Assembly: GCA_036768485.1 (NCBI GenBank)
Contig: JAVLUZ010000197.1
Coordinates: 1-64,000, forward strand
Length of the DNA stretch: 64,000 nt
From: Mermis nigrescens
Lineage: Eukaryota; Nematoda; Enoplea; Mermithida; Mermithidae
Direction: 5' to 3'
Part shown: piece after piece, positions 23,094-33,106 of the stretch
Layout of the letters: every line of letters starts with the position of its first letter
How positions within the stretch are numbered: position 1 is the first letter of the stretch
Notes under the pieces: model-generated
Seen by the model: the letters and a program-made list of their open reading frames with translations, nothing else
The model's database searches: none
Told to the model about the DNA's origin: nothing
Program-made: the position numbers and the translations under genes

Positions 23094-23212
23094 CACCCGA
23101 GGAAAACAATCGATTTCTCGAAAAACTCCAAGTCAAACCCATGGCTAATGACCCGGAAACAACAACATGCTCTGACAATTGGTTCGATGGTATGTGGGAA
23201 GGTTGGGGATAA
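23094..23212 (+). CDS. Locus 1 exon 2: mature part of secreted peptide
   Basis: Follows acceptor CTCCTATTTAG in phase 1, completing a 69-aa precursor with exon 1 (91 + 119 = 210 bases with stop). The mature part has the motif P-E-E-N-N-R-F-L-E-K-L, an acidic/Thr stretch, a single Cys in T-T-T-C-S-D-N-W-F-D, and the end G-M-W-E-G-W-G before TAA. A C-terminal Gly is the usual substrate for peptide amidation; this is inference. The motif aligns with locus 2 exon 2 (P-S-E-N-G-R-L-V-E-K-V). GTATGT at 23190 could act as a donor, but a poly(A) signal 20 bases after the stop favours termination here. Confidence 0.7.
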
Positions 23213-23231
23213 GGGAAAGCGAAGCCAATGA

Positions 23232-23237
23232 AATAAA
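23232..23237 (+). terminator. Poly(A) signal of locus 1
   Basis: AATAAA 20 bases after the TAA stop of exon 2. Its position supports a two-exon gene. Confidence 0.5.
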
Positions 23238-24692
23238 CAAAATTAACCACACATAAGTGGCAAAGATTTACGACCATGTTTTTAGCTTTTCATTTTATCC
23301 GTTTCTAATATCTTTTTCATTTTGCCAAAATTTAAATACGTACATCCGGTTTTTAATCGTGTTATTATCAGATTTTAAAATGTGTGCATTTGTTGATGAT
23401 GATTCAGCGTTTTGAAATAAATCGATAAATCGCCTAAATTTGCCAATCAATGCACGTTTTTTAGTGTTATTTAAATGATATCCCTATAGTTACCGTTATA
23501 ATCAAATATGTATCGTTGTTGCTAACGATAAGTGCACCCAAGGGCGATAGGGGCTTGCGCTCCGTGCCTAGGTGTTACTGATTAATGGTATTTACTGCCT
23601 TCCGTTCTGAAAACCTTATCGTTTTACGCCAGAACGCTATTTTCGTACAATGAAAAGATTTTGTAGTTCTTACAATTATTTTTCGAGCATTTTTCGGCGT
23701 TTTTGCCGCTTTTGCATCAATTTGCAAGTTTCTCATAGAAATTTTATATAATTTCGAGAATTTCTAAGTTTTTTCGTCTTTATTCTGTTTGCTAAAAGAC
23801 AGCAAAAAACGGTATTTTTAAATATAACGGATAAATTTTTGAGAAAATTAGTCTCACTATCCGGAGAATTTGGGTTTCTACTCCTGTCTGAAAATCCTGC
23901 ATCCGCCACTTAGTATATCAAATCGTTTGCGTCCTAAAATGCCTTAAACAAATAGGAACAGAAGGCGGTCCGGAGTCTAAGCCCTGCAGGAAAATTGGAA
24001 AAGTAAAAAACGCATAATTCAGAAAAAATGAAATTTTTTTTAAAAGTCTCAGTGATTGTCCCAGCTTTTACGATGCAATGAGTGGAGCACAATAAGAAAT
24101 GCCAAAAAAATGGTGTTTTTCTCCACACCACTAATTTTTTCACGCTTTCCTGCTCTTTAAAAATTTAAGGATCTCGAGGACAAATTTGTGGTTTACCCAT
24201 GCATGTTGCTATAAAATCAAGTACATTTCTTAAGTACTGAATTCGCAACTTGACTATAATCACTTAACTATTTCAGTACGTGTTAGATTAGTTCCTTGTT
24301 TGACTCGCTACCTTCGATCTCACGTCTCAAAGGCACAGAAACTTGTAAAAAAGAATCTAATTATTCAATTTCGATACTTCAACAAATTGGATCATAGAGA
24401 AAAAAAACGAAAACGCAGAAACAGAAATGTTAACTTTGTCGCTGATGACGAAAAAAGTGACTTTACATTTTTCTAATGCTCAGAGACGAATAATCTGATT
24501 TATTTTTAGACTTTTCAAAATTTTAGATATCTGGCATAGGTCTACTATAGACTGTTTTGTGTAAGCTTGTATTAAAAAGCAGGCATAAGTAAAAAAGACT
24601 AATCTCGAATTAGCAAACAACGATGAATCTCAGGCTCGATTTCCTGCAAATTTTTTTATCTATATAAATACGTTTAGTATTCTTCTCCACAG
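23238..24692. other. No firm gene; MITE fragments
   Basis: A hAT-like end CCTGCATCCGCCACT (about 23896-23911, reverse of AGTGGCGGATGCAGG) marks one edge of an element whose other edge I could not place. 23935-24180 is a diverged M1-like stretch with ATGGTGTTTTTCTCCACACC. At 24278 a TTTCAG acceptor opens a 22-codon frame that would suit phase 1, up to a weak GTAAAA at 24346; I do not call it as an exon. Confidence 0.35.
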
Positions 24693-24912
24693 CGATTTTA
24701 CGAAAGACAGCCAAAATGATATGAAAAACAAATTCGGCAAAGCATACATGATTGAACAAGGATGCAAAATATTATATCAATGGATATCGACTGGTATAGC
24801 TTGATAAAGAGAATGTACGTGGTTCAACCCAGACGACTAATTCTGTATTGAACCCGACAAGAATGCATTTTCATCGTGCTTGTGTGTAAACCCTGAAAAT
24901 ATGCCAACATGA
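24693..24912 (+). pseudogene. Cys-rich pseudo-exon with three in-frame stops
   Basis: A strong acceptor (pyrimidine tract TTCTTCTCCACAG) is followed by one frame that reads like protein across about 70 codons. It has D-F-T-K-D-S-Q-N-D-M-K-N-K-F-G-K, then five cysteines spaced over the second half and ending S-S-C-L-C-V-N-P before TGA. The frame is broken by TGA-TAA at about 24812 and TAA at about 24838. The entry phase (2) does not fit locus 1 exon 2. It may be the last exon of a lost small secreted protein. I recognise no family and assign no function. Confidence 0.4.
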
Positions 24913-24949
24913 TAATTTCTCAATGTTATATCATTACAAAACTAATTTG

Positions 24950-25262
24950 GTAAAATATGGTAAAATCCCGTAGCAAGAAGTTACTTGATTCACCTCTGCT
25001 GTAGGAGCGGGTGCCTATTTTTCCGATACACGGCCCTAGGCAAGCGTGTCTGATTAGACCGAGTCTGGGTCACGGGGCTGGTGTGACTGCGCAGAACGCT
25101 GTTACCATCCGCCACACAAGTGCAGCTTCCCATTTATCGTACCCGGAGGGATGAAAGGCTGGGTTGGCCTGCCGAAAAGAACTGCGTCAACGTGGATTCG
25201 AACCTAGAACCTTGCGATTTGTAGGTTTAACTATTAACCACTCGACGTCTCTCCGACATCTG
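24950..25262 (-). mobile_element. tRNA-derived SINE with perfect 10-bp target duplication
   Basis: Bounded by AACTAATTTG on both sides (24940-24949 and 25263-25272). On the minus strand it starts with a tRNA-like head: an A-box-like CGTCGAGTGGTTAA and an exact B box GGTTCGAATCC. A GC-rich body follows with CCTTTCATCCCTCCGGG, close to the CCTCCGGGGTCGATAAA-type segment found in several metazoan SINE families. It ends in a short tail of two ATTTTACC repeats. Pol III transcription and LINE-dependent spread are inferred from the family. The perfect duplication suggests a fairly recent insertion. Confidence 0.85.
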
Positions 25263-25272
25263 AACTAATTTG

Positions 25273-25930
25273 AATTAGCGATGAATATCCTAGTAAGTGA
25301 AGAGATGGGCAATGAAAAGCATAGGCGTGGATACTTTGGTCTCATTTCTTTAAATCTGAAAAGTAGACCATAAATTTGAAAGAACTGCAAAACTAAATTT
25401 TAAGCTTTCTTTATTATTCACGATCTGTCATGCTAAACGGGTAGTGCTCAAGAAGAAACGTTAAAAAATAATATTTCCTGCAATCAATTTTTTCTTATTC
25501 ATTGGTCACGGTCCAGTAGTTAGCGTGTGACGAGTAGTACTATGTGCAGTGCTTAAGCCATATTAAGAAAGCTAAAAGCATGAAGTCAATAAGTTAATAT
25601 TTCTTGTAAAATTAATCTCGCAGGCAAGCTTCAAATTTAGATGGGAGGGTGAGTGATAAGCAAAAAATGTATTCTCCGAAACAATGCAAATTTTTAGCTT
25701 ATTTTAATTCTTGATAATTCTAGGACTTTTAGATTCTTGACACTCCGCGCGTTTAATTGCCATAAGCATGCTGAAAAATCCTTATGTGGAATTGATTTCA
25801 ATAATTGGCCGTAAGAGAGAAGAGTGCATTAGAAAAATCCTGCAAAAATTTCAAGGAAATTAACCATTTAGTGAATTTCATAATATTTTAACCTTTTTTG
25901 AAATCTTTTTTTTAAATGTGTCAACCCCTA
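25273..25930. other. No gene recognised
   Basis: AT-rich sequence with a weak M1-like block near 25430 (GGGTAGTGCTCAAGAAGAAAC). Nothing else was recognised. Confidence 0.35.
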
Positions 25931-26730
25931 AAAAACTGATGTGATAGATTGCTCTTTCAATATTTTCAGTATCCGGTCTATTGCGCATCACTCATTATTA
26001 ATAATATATCCAGAAAGTTCTATTCATTTTTCAAATTATCATCATCATATAATTACCATTATTATTTCATGGTAGAACACTTCCGAAACTATTTTATGAA
26101 CTTTCTATTACATTATTATTCATTGGTAACAAATCAATGAAAAGGTCTTACCTGCCTTATTCTCTCCCGAAATGCTTAGATAGTATTGCAGAGAATTCGT
26201 CGCGCACCATACTTGGGCGTAATAGGGGGTTTGGCAGTATACAACCCTTTAGAAACCAAAATACCTCCAAGAAACCAAAATACCCCCCAGAATTCAATTT
26301 TTGAAATTTTTATTAGTTTTTTTTCGCAATTTTTGATGCCAATAAATAGTGCTCGATAGGACACGTTGAAAAATGATGGTTTTTCGCTATACCACCATTT
26401 TTTAGGCCATTTTTTGACCTCTGGAAAAATCTTGCCTCCTCTAGAACTTTAGTGCCGCCTACTTATGGTGCGCATCTTCATTGATTTTGCTTTTCATCCA
26501 ACGTCTGATTGGATATACCAAAGTAAAAAATCGCATGGACCAGGCGGCAATCTTTTGAAGTGTCTAAAGACCGCTGTTTTGAGTGCAGAGTCATGAAAAA
26601 AATTTGATTCAAATCAGTACGTCTTTTTTGGATTAAATTATGACCAAGCAGGGCATAGATTTTGAAGAGCGAGCCATGATTGATCTTCAGATTACGCGAA
26701 TAAACATTAAGCTAAAAATGAATGAAAAGT
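25930..26730 (+). pseudogene. Duplicated, decayed promoter region of locus 1
   Basis: GGACCAGGCGGCAATCTTTT then GAAGTGTCTAAAGACCGCTG (from 26537) matches CGACCAGGCGGCAACCTCGT then GAAGTGACTAATGACTGCTG upstream of locus 1. The alignment continues through CAAGCAGGGCATAGATTTTG, where locus 1 has CAAGCAGGGTATAAAAAGTG, so the TATA box is lost. An M1 MITE (26216-26469) sits inside the copy. No signal-peptide exon follows. This is the 5' remnant of a third peptide gene. Confidence 0.6.
26216..26469 (-). mobile_element. M1 MITE
   Basis: ACCATACTTGGGCGTAATAG at one end and TGCCGCCTACTTATGGT at the other, with the usual interior GAATTCAATTTTTGAAATTT and TAGTGCTCGATAGGACACG. Confidence 0.7.
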
Positions 26731-27250
26731 GAGTGAAAGCTTCAAAAGAGAGTGAGTCAGGTACGCAGATTGACTCAAAAAAACCATGCTTAACACGACC
26801 CCGTTCAGTTTTGTGATTCACTACTCTCACCTTTTTAAATTCGTTTCTTAAACACAATCGTTCGAAAATTCGCTAGTTTTTTAAATAACCTATTGTTTAA
26901 ATGTATAATGAATTAGGCGTAGTATAAAATGGATGGAATACACATAAAAAAATTTAGATCTTCAATTTGAGGACTCCGAGCGAGATCCGATTAGGAATAT
27001 TCATAGAAAAAAGGCATATTTTGATTTATTCGAAACCCCGTCAGAAGGAAACTGAGAAAGGTTATTCACCAATGCAGATATAACTATCTCTAAACACGCA
27101 AAACAAGAAATGATAGACATCACTCTGCACTAATTGTATGGCTCCCTAGAAACAAAAATTGTCAAAAATTAATTTATTTTCAATAATTTTTCTCCGTACA
27201 AAGCGTTTTATATTGTCTACCGAAAAAATGTTCTGATCAGAAACTAATAG
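26731..27250. other. No gene recognised
   Basis: AT-rich; nothing recognised. Confidence 0.35.
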
Positions 27251-28074
27251 CAAAGAAAAATGCTCCGATGGAACAAAAACGACGAATATACTTGGGATTG
27301 TGAATTATTAATGATGTAAAAGGATAGGACAAGGAAAAAGCTACCTATGTATATGACTACACCCGCCAAGTCTTCTCAAAATCAGACTTTCTCTAAGCAA
27401 CGCTAAAAAATCGAAGTATATTCTGCGGCCTTGAGATTGAATTAAACTATTGATTCAAAAAGCGATCTAAAAAGCAGCAGGTTAGCTATGCAGTAGCTAT
27501 GGATAATTATATGGAGTAAACTAGGAGCGACTTTGCGAGCCAATTCAATGAAATAGCGAATATCGATGAATTCAACACTGTCAAAGAGATGCTTGGTTCA
27601 GAGCAGTAGGAAAGGCGTAAGCTTATGTGAAACAAATTACATGTAGGTGCGCTTGCTTGCCCGCAACGGTAGTATGCACTAACCAATTGACGCCAGGTTC
27701 GCGTGCTTCAATGCACATGATAACAAAATAAAACACCTTCAAATACAATAGCAGTTCGCTTTCTGACAATCACAATACGAAGTGAATCAGCGTTGCTCTT
27801 GCAGCAATTTACAAAATAGTGATACATTCTATATTAAGTTAATACACTCTTAAGTGAAGCACTGAAATTATTTAAACGAGGTTACACTTTTTCAGAGGCC
27901 GCAGAATATACTTCGACTTTTTGCGTTGCTTAAGGAAAGTCTGATTTTTAGCATATTTCGCAACTTTAGGCATACAGATAGTTAGCTTTTTCCCAGTCTC
28001 TTCCTTTAACATGCGTAATAATCCACAATCCCAAGTATATTCGTATTTTTTGTTCCATCAGAGCATTTTCTTTG
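27251..28074. repeat. F element copy 3
   Basis: Arms 27251-27430 (CAAAGAAAAATGCTCCGATG at the outer end) and about 27880-28074 (ending GAGCATTTTCTTTG) are inverted copies. The 450-bp spacer is shared with copies at 32470-32930 and, more diverged and reversed, at 56480-56830. Confidence 0.7.
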
Positions 28075-28998
28075 CTAGTACCCTACTTTTAATTAGCGTG
28101 ATTTGAGTAAATCAGTACGTAAACACATACAATAACAGCCACAATAATGACAGCAGTCCAAGAACGCGGAAAACAATATAGTTCTAAAACAGTAGGATTA
28201 TCTTTTTTAAACAATACAACCTTACCTTATTCAAACAGATCAAAGTTTTTCAGCGTAAACTTTACGCAAATATTAGGTGTAAAGAACACTTACGCTCAGA
28301 TTTAAAATCCTGACTTTACTTAAAACATTTTGAAAAAATTAAGGTTCTGCAACGCTTTGAATCTAAATTTAATTTTCAGTGTAAACCTTACATAAATACT
28401 GAGTGTAAAAAAGATACAGTCAAATTCGTTAGTCCTGACCTTATAGGACATAATTTGAAAAAATTCACGTTTCGCAACGCTCTGAAAGTAAAATAAATTT
28501 ATAGTGTAAACTATACGTTAACAATAAATGAATAGGGCAAACTTTACATAATTACTGGGTGTTGAGAAGACTTACTGTCAGATTCGTAATCCTGACGACA
28601 CGTAAAACATTTTAAAAACGATTAAGCTACCGCAAAGCTCTAGAACTGAAGTTAATTTGCAGCGTAAAGTTTACACAACAACAGAGAGTAAAGAAGATTT
28701 TAGTCGGATTTGTAATTCTGATATAGCTCTGATATTACAATCAAAATTTACGAAAAAACTAAATCTCTGCAATGGCCTGAAATCAAATAAATATTAGATG
28801 TAAACCACTTTACACTACTGTTTAGTGAAAAGGAACACACCCAGCTGGCATATCACGTTTGATTCCTGATACATTTTTAGTTGTTCAGAACAATATTGTT
28901 TTCCGCGTTCTTGGAGTGCTGCCATTATTGTTGCATGTTACCGTATGTGTTTACTGATTGCTTTACTCAAATCATGCTAATTAAGAGTAGGGTACTAG
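28075..28998. repeat. S element copy 4 with inverted ends
   Basis: Begins CTAGTACCCTACTTTTAATT and ends with the inverted form GAGTAGGGTACTAG. About 110 bp at each end are inverted repeats, including GTAAACACATAC, ATAATGACAGCAGTCC and AAGAACGCGGAAAACAATAT. Between them are about five ~125-bp monomers starting near 28255, 28381 and 28504. It is the shortest complete S unit in the window. Confidence 0.65.
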
Positions 28999-29195
28999 CA
29001 AAAAATGCTCTGATGGAACAAAAAGGACGTATATACACTTGAAATCGCGAATTATCAAAGACATAAAAGTAGGGGAACAGGAAAAGTCACCTATGCGCTC
29101 AAAAAATCATAAGAATCTTGCTAAAAAACAGATTCTCCTAAACAACACAAAAATCGAAGTGTATTCGGCGGCCTCTGGAAAAAGAAGGCGTCCTC
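28999..29195 (+). repeat. F element arm (half copy)
   Basis: CAAAAAATGCTCTGATGGAA through CTAAACAACACAAAAATCG to GGCGGCCTCTGG is a single F arm on the outside of S copy 4. An F arm thus lies at both ends of this S unit. Confidence 0.55.
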
Positions 29196-29688
29196 TCAAA
29201 ACGCTTTTCACTGGTGTTTGGTGTAGAGCTTGGAAGAAAACCTTGGCCTGTATAAAGTAGCCGATTTAGCTTACAATCAGTATTACATACATTTTCATGA
29301 CAATATTTAATCAATATTCAGTTAAAAGGCTCAATAGGTGAATTATGACATTCGTATCTTGCTGTTTATTATGGCTCTGCAGTAACACGTGTTAAGCGAT
29401 TAAAATTTCCGCTCAATACTTATGCACTATTGTATTTATTTGCACGGTTATCTCGCTCATTCCACTTGCGCCGTGTGTCCTAAATTTTTGGTGCTAAGCT
29501 GTTTGCGCATGTTTAGTGCCTTACAGCACTTCAATACATTTGCAACAGCGGTCGTTCGGACTTGTATTCAATTAAGGTTTGTAAACAGAATGATTTGTCG
29601 TTTTCTTAAATAAACTTGATTAGTTTGATGTTTAAAGAATAAAGTATAGTGTTATTCATTTCTCAAACTGAGGCCACAACCGTACATG
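29196..29688. other. No firm gene
   Basis: A 63-codon frame at 29422-29613 starts with ATG, has several cysteines and is followed by a GAATAAAG signal near 29637. It has no recognisable domain, no clear signal peptide and no promoter signal, so I leave it uncalled. Confidence 0.3.
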
Positions 29689-29955
29689 GGCAGCAAAGAA
29701 AATTCTGGGGGTCTGGATGGAATCGCCAGAAATATTACTGAAAATATAATTCTGGGGCCCCTTCACCCCAAAAAAGCGATTGAATTACCTCACTAGAACT
29801 GAATTTTTGGTGCTAGTTTTGGCTCAGTTTTTGCTCAATTGAATTTCACTTTGACTCAGTCTTAGGTTTGGACTCCAATCAAAATCCGTCTGTTTTGACC
29901 CTAAAACGAATTTTTAACGTTTTTTCAAATTTTTCCACGTTGCTGCCTATGTCTG
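29689..29955 (+). mobile_element. M3 MITE
   Basis: Ends ACCGTACATGGGCAGCAAAG and, reversed, CAGACATAGGCAGCAACG. The interior AAAATTCTGGGGGTCTGG is shared with starts at 31702 and 35457. Family M3 is related to M1 by its ends. Confidence 0.6.
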
Positions 29956-30640
29956 AAAATTGAGAATACAGTATGTAAGTATGAACAATAGTATGCATAT
30001 GTACATTTTTAACTTGCGATCCACGTTTTACAACATGTCAATAAATTAGCGATTCATGCTATGAAATGTTAGTTTCACTTAAGGCCGTACAGATCATAGC
30101 AGACAAATGGATTTTCAGGGTCTGATGGAGCGAATTAGAGGGAAATCCAGACTCCCACGTGCATGGGGGCTTTGGCATTCTTAATGTGTATGCATGATAA
30201 TGTGAGAAACTTGCACTTGCCCTGTTTTTCATTTCAATCAGAGAGTAAAGTGGGTGGTACGTTAGTGGGTTAAACAAGTTTAGGGTTGATTAATTGGTTA
30301 ATTAATTACTTAATTAATTAATTAGGATAGTCACAAAAAATATTTGGATATTTTTGAATAAACTATAGGAAATCGTGCTTGATGCACAACATGGCCGGTC
30401 TAAGGGTCAACCGCAGTAGGAGCTTCAATTAATTAGCTTCCCATTGAAAAAATAACCTTAAAACTGATTTAAATGTTAAAATAGCGTTAAAATAATTTTT
30501 GTAAATTTCAAGCTTTTCTCCGTCCTGGGACTCTATCCTCTCCTTCCCCGCGTGCAAGTATGATGGCAAATAAGTTGAGATTAGATAAGCTTTATTTGTA
30601 TAGTCAATTACCCACACTCGCCAGACTTTCCGAATTAAAG
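29956..30640. other. No gene; TTAA-rich microsatellite
   Basis: 30289-30325 is a TTAATTAA-type simple repeat. A 72-codon minus frame at 30059-30277 has no protein character. CCACGTGCATGGGGGCTTTG near 30156 resembles an M-family end. Confidence 0.4.
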
Positions 30641-30886
30641 CATAGGTGGGCATCACCAAAATTCCAAGAAGGGTGGGGCGCCAGATTCTTAAAGGTCTAA
30701 AAATGAAATCTAAAATGATGGCATGGCTAAAAGACACCATTTTTTAACGTTTCTCATCAAGCACTGTCCATTGGCATCAAAAATCGCGAAAGGAAAAAAA
30801 AATTTCAAAATTTAAATTCGTGGTATTTGGGAGGATATCAGGCCTTCTGGAGGGTGGAGGCCCTCTAATCCCCCCGCCCATGTGGG
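30641..30886 (+). mobile_element. M1 MITE
   Basis: Starts CATAGGTGGGCATCACCAAA and ends CCGCCCATGTGGG. The interior ACCATTTTTTAACGTTTCTC then ATCAAGCACTGTCC matches the family. Confidence 0.65.
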
Positions 30887-31039
30887 AATTAAAGTCCTTG
30901 GCAGACGTGTCATATTTGAACATGACTTTTTCAATATTAGAAAAACAAAGAAACGAAAAAGAGGAGCACACATTTCATGCATGTACCTGCTGGCTACATG
31001 CACGACAAGCACAACATACCTCGGGTATATGACACTCAT

Positions 31040-32285
31040 CTAGGATTTTTGAAGCTGGGGGTGGCGGTGCCTCGTGAGTTAAAAAAAGTCAAAAATAAGT
31101 CAAAAATTTCTGTGTAAATTAGCGATTTTTCAGCGTGCTACATCGTCTACTTTTATAGAAATAACTTTTGACGCAATATTTTTAAAATCTTTTAAAATTT
31201 TCGGCCATTCTGTATCAACAAATCATTGATATCTTTTGACTTTAGTGTAAATCTGGCGCGAAGCGCCGAATTTACGCTTGAAATTTTGGCTGAGGACATT
31301 TGATATACAGCTCGATTTTATGAATTCGTAGCATTTGACGCCGAAACGCTCAAAATTTTTTAAAAGTTATGCACAAAAATAGAAGAAATAAATGCTGAAA
31401 TGGATGTTTCTGCTCTTAAAATTGTTTTGGAAGCTATTCCTTGAGTAAAAATGACTTCAAGTCGCAAAGAAAGTAAATAAATGTCATTAATAGGTATTAT
31501 ATGGCGCGAAGCGCCGAAAAAATTTGAGAAATTATGATCACTGACGGCCAAAAATCATTGCAAATTACATATCCATTCTTTATCTCGCCAAATATTTTTT
31601 CCCGATGGGAGGCCACCGCAAAAATCCGTCCCTGCTTACCGTCAGAAAATTTTTTCAATTTCGAGCAAAAAAACTTTGTGGAAGCATAATATAGTTGGCT
31701 GACCATACATGGGCAGCGAGGAAAATTCTGGGGCGTCTGGCTATTATAAAGCTGCCCAAAATTCCAATAAAATATGCCAAAAATTAAATTCCGCGTCAGC
31801 GTTTACATTGAAAAGCTCCTGTTTCATTTATTATTTTGAAATTTTGGCTGAAAATGTGAAAAAATATGCCCTTCACGAGCAAAACAGCGTTTTACCTTGT
31901 CTACTTTCTATTTGAAATCCCTTTTGGCGCGACATTTCCCAAAACAAATTTAGAATTTTCGACACTATTGCTTAAAATCATCAAATTTCTTTTATTCTAG
32001 TGATAAATTTGGTGCTAAGCGCTCGAAAATCTGTGAAATTTAAGGCGGAAGAACGTTTAGATGCACAAATTACTGCTCAATTTCCTGTATTTGTCACTTG
32101 ACGCTGAGCGTGGGAATTTTTAGAATTTATGCATGGAAACAGAAGAAAACTACGCTGAAATGGCTATTATATTCTTAAAATCGATCTACAACTCATTCCC
32201 TGTGCAGAAATATGGCTCGCGGGCCGTCAGGAAAGTAATTAAATGTTATATGTATTGACTACGACAGCCAAAAATCATTGCAAAT
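31040..32285. repeat. GCGCCGAA repeat, two units, interrupted by M3
   Basis: Unit 1 ends near 31575 and unit 2 near 32285 with the same text, GCCAAAAATCATTGCAAATTA. Both contain a TAATAAATGTC/GCTGAAATGG block, and unit 1 twice shows the palindromic GGCGCGAAGCGCC (31257 and 31503). A further diverged copy is at 36000-36360. M3 sequence begins at 31702 between the units. No gene was seen. Confidence 0.5.
31702..31915 (+). mobile_element. M3 MITE, end uncertain
   Basis: Starts ACCATACATGGGCAGCGAGG then AAAATTCTGGGGCGTCTGG, as in the 29.7-kb copy. The right end could not be placed. A 68-codon frame here is incidental. Confidence 0.45.
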
Positions 32286-32298
32286 TATATGTTTAATG

Positions 32299-33106
32299 GC
32301 AAGGAAAAATGCTCTGATGGAACAAAAAAGACGATTATACTTGGAATTATGAATTATAAAGGATGTAAAAGCAGGGGACTAGGAAATAGCTACCTATGTA
32401 TATGCCTAAAGTCGCAAAAACTGTTAAAAATCAGACTTTTTTGAACAACGCAAAAAACCGACGTATATTATTCAGCCTGCAGATTGAATTAAACTATTCA
32501 ACCAAAATAAACGATGGAGAAAGCAGCATGATAGCTATACAATTATGGGAAATTAGATGAAGTAAACAACGACTTTGCAAGCTAATTGAATGATATGGCA
32601 AAGATCAATGCATTTAAGACAATCAAAGAAATTGCTGGTACAAAGAAGTAGGAAACGCATAAGCTTACGTGAAACAGACTACGTGTCGGTACACTTGGAT
32701 TCCCGCAACGATTCTGTGCACTAATAAATTGACCCTAGGTTCGCGTGCTATAATGTTCATGATTACAAAATAAAAACCTTTAAATACTATTGCAGGTAGT
32801 TTTCTATCAATTAAAATGCAAAAATAAGTCAGCGTTGCAACTTGCAAGCAATTCACAAAAGGTGTGTACATTTTAGATTATGTTTATACAATCTCATGTG
32901 AAGCATTGGAAATTATTTAAAAAAGGTGATATTTTTCAGAGGCCGCAGAACATACTTAAATGTTTTGCGTTGGTTAGAAAATGTCTGATTTTTAACACTT
33001 TTGCGACTTTAGGCATATATGTACACAGGAGCTTTTTCCCAGTCCCCTCCTTTTATATCCTTAATAATCCTATTCATCTTTTTTTCTATCGGAGCATTTT
33101 TCTAAT
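32299..33106. repeat. F element copy 4
   Basis: Outer end GCAAGGAAAAATGCTCTGATG. The inverted right arm ends ATCGGAGCATTTTTCTAATG, followed by S copy 5. The spacer resembles that of F copy 3 (AAGCAGCATGATAGCTATAC; ACGTGTCGGTACACTTGG). Confidence 0.65.

Noticed and set aside
24278..24346. Possible third exon of locus 1
   Set aside because: Phase fits at the start, but the donor is weak, it ends in a phase that does not suit the next candidate exon, and locus 1 already has a stop and poly(A) signal in exon 2.
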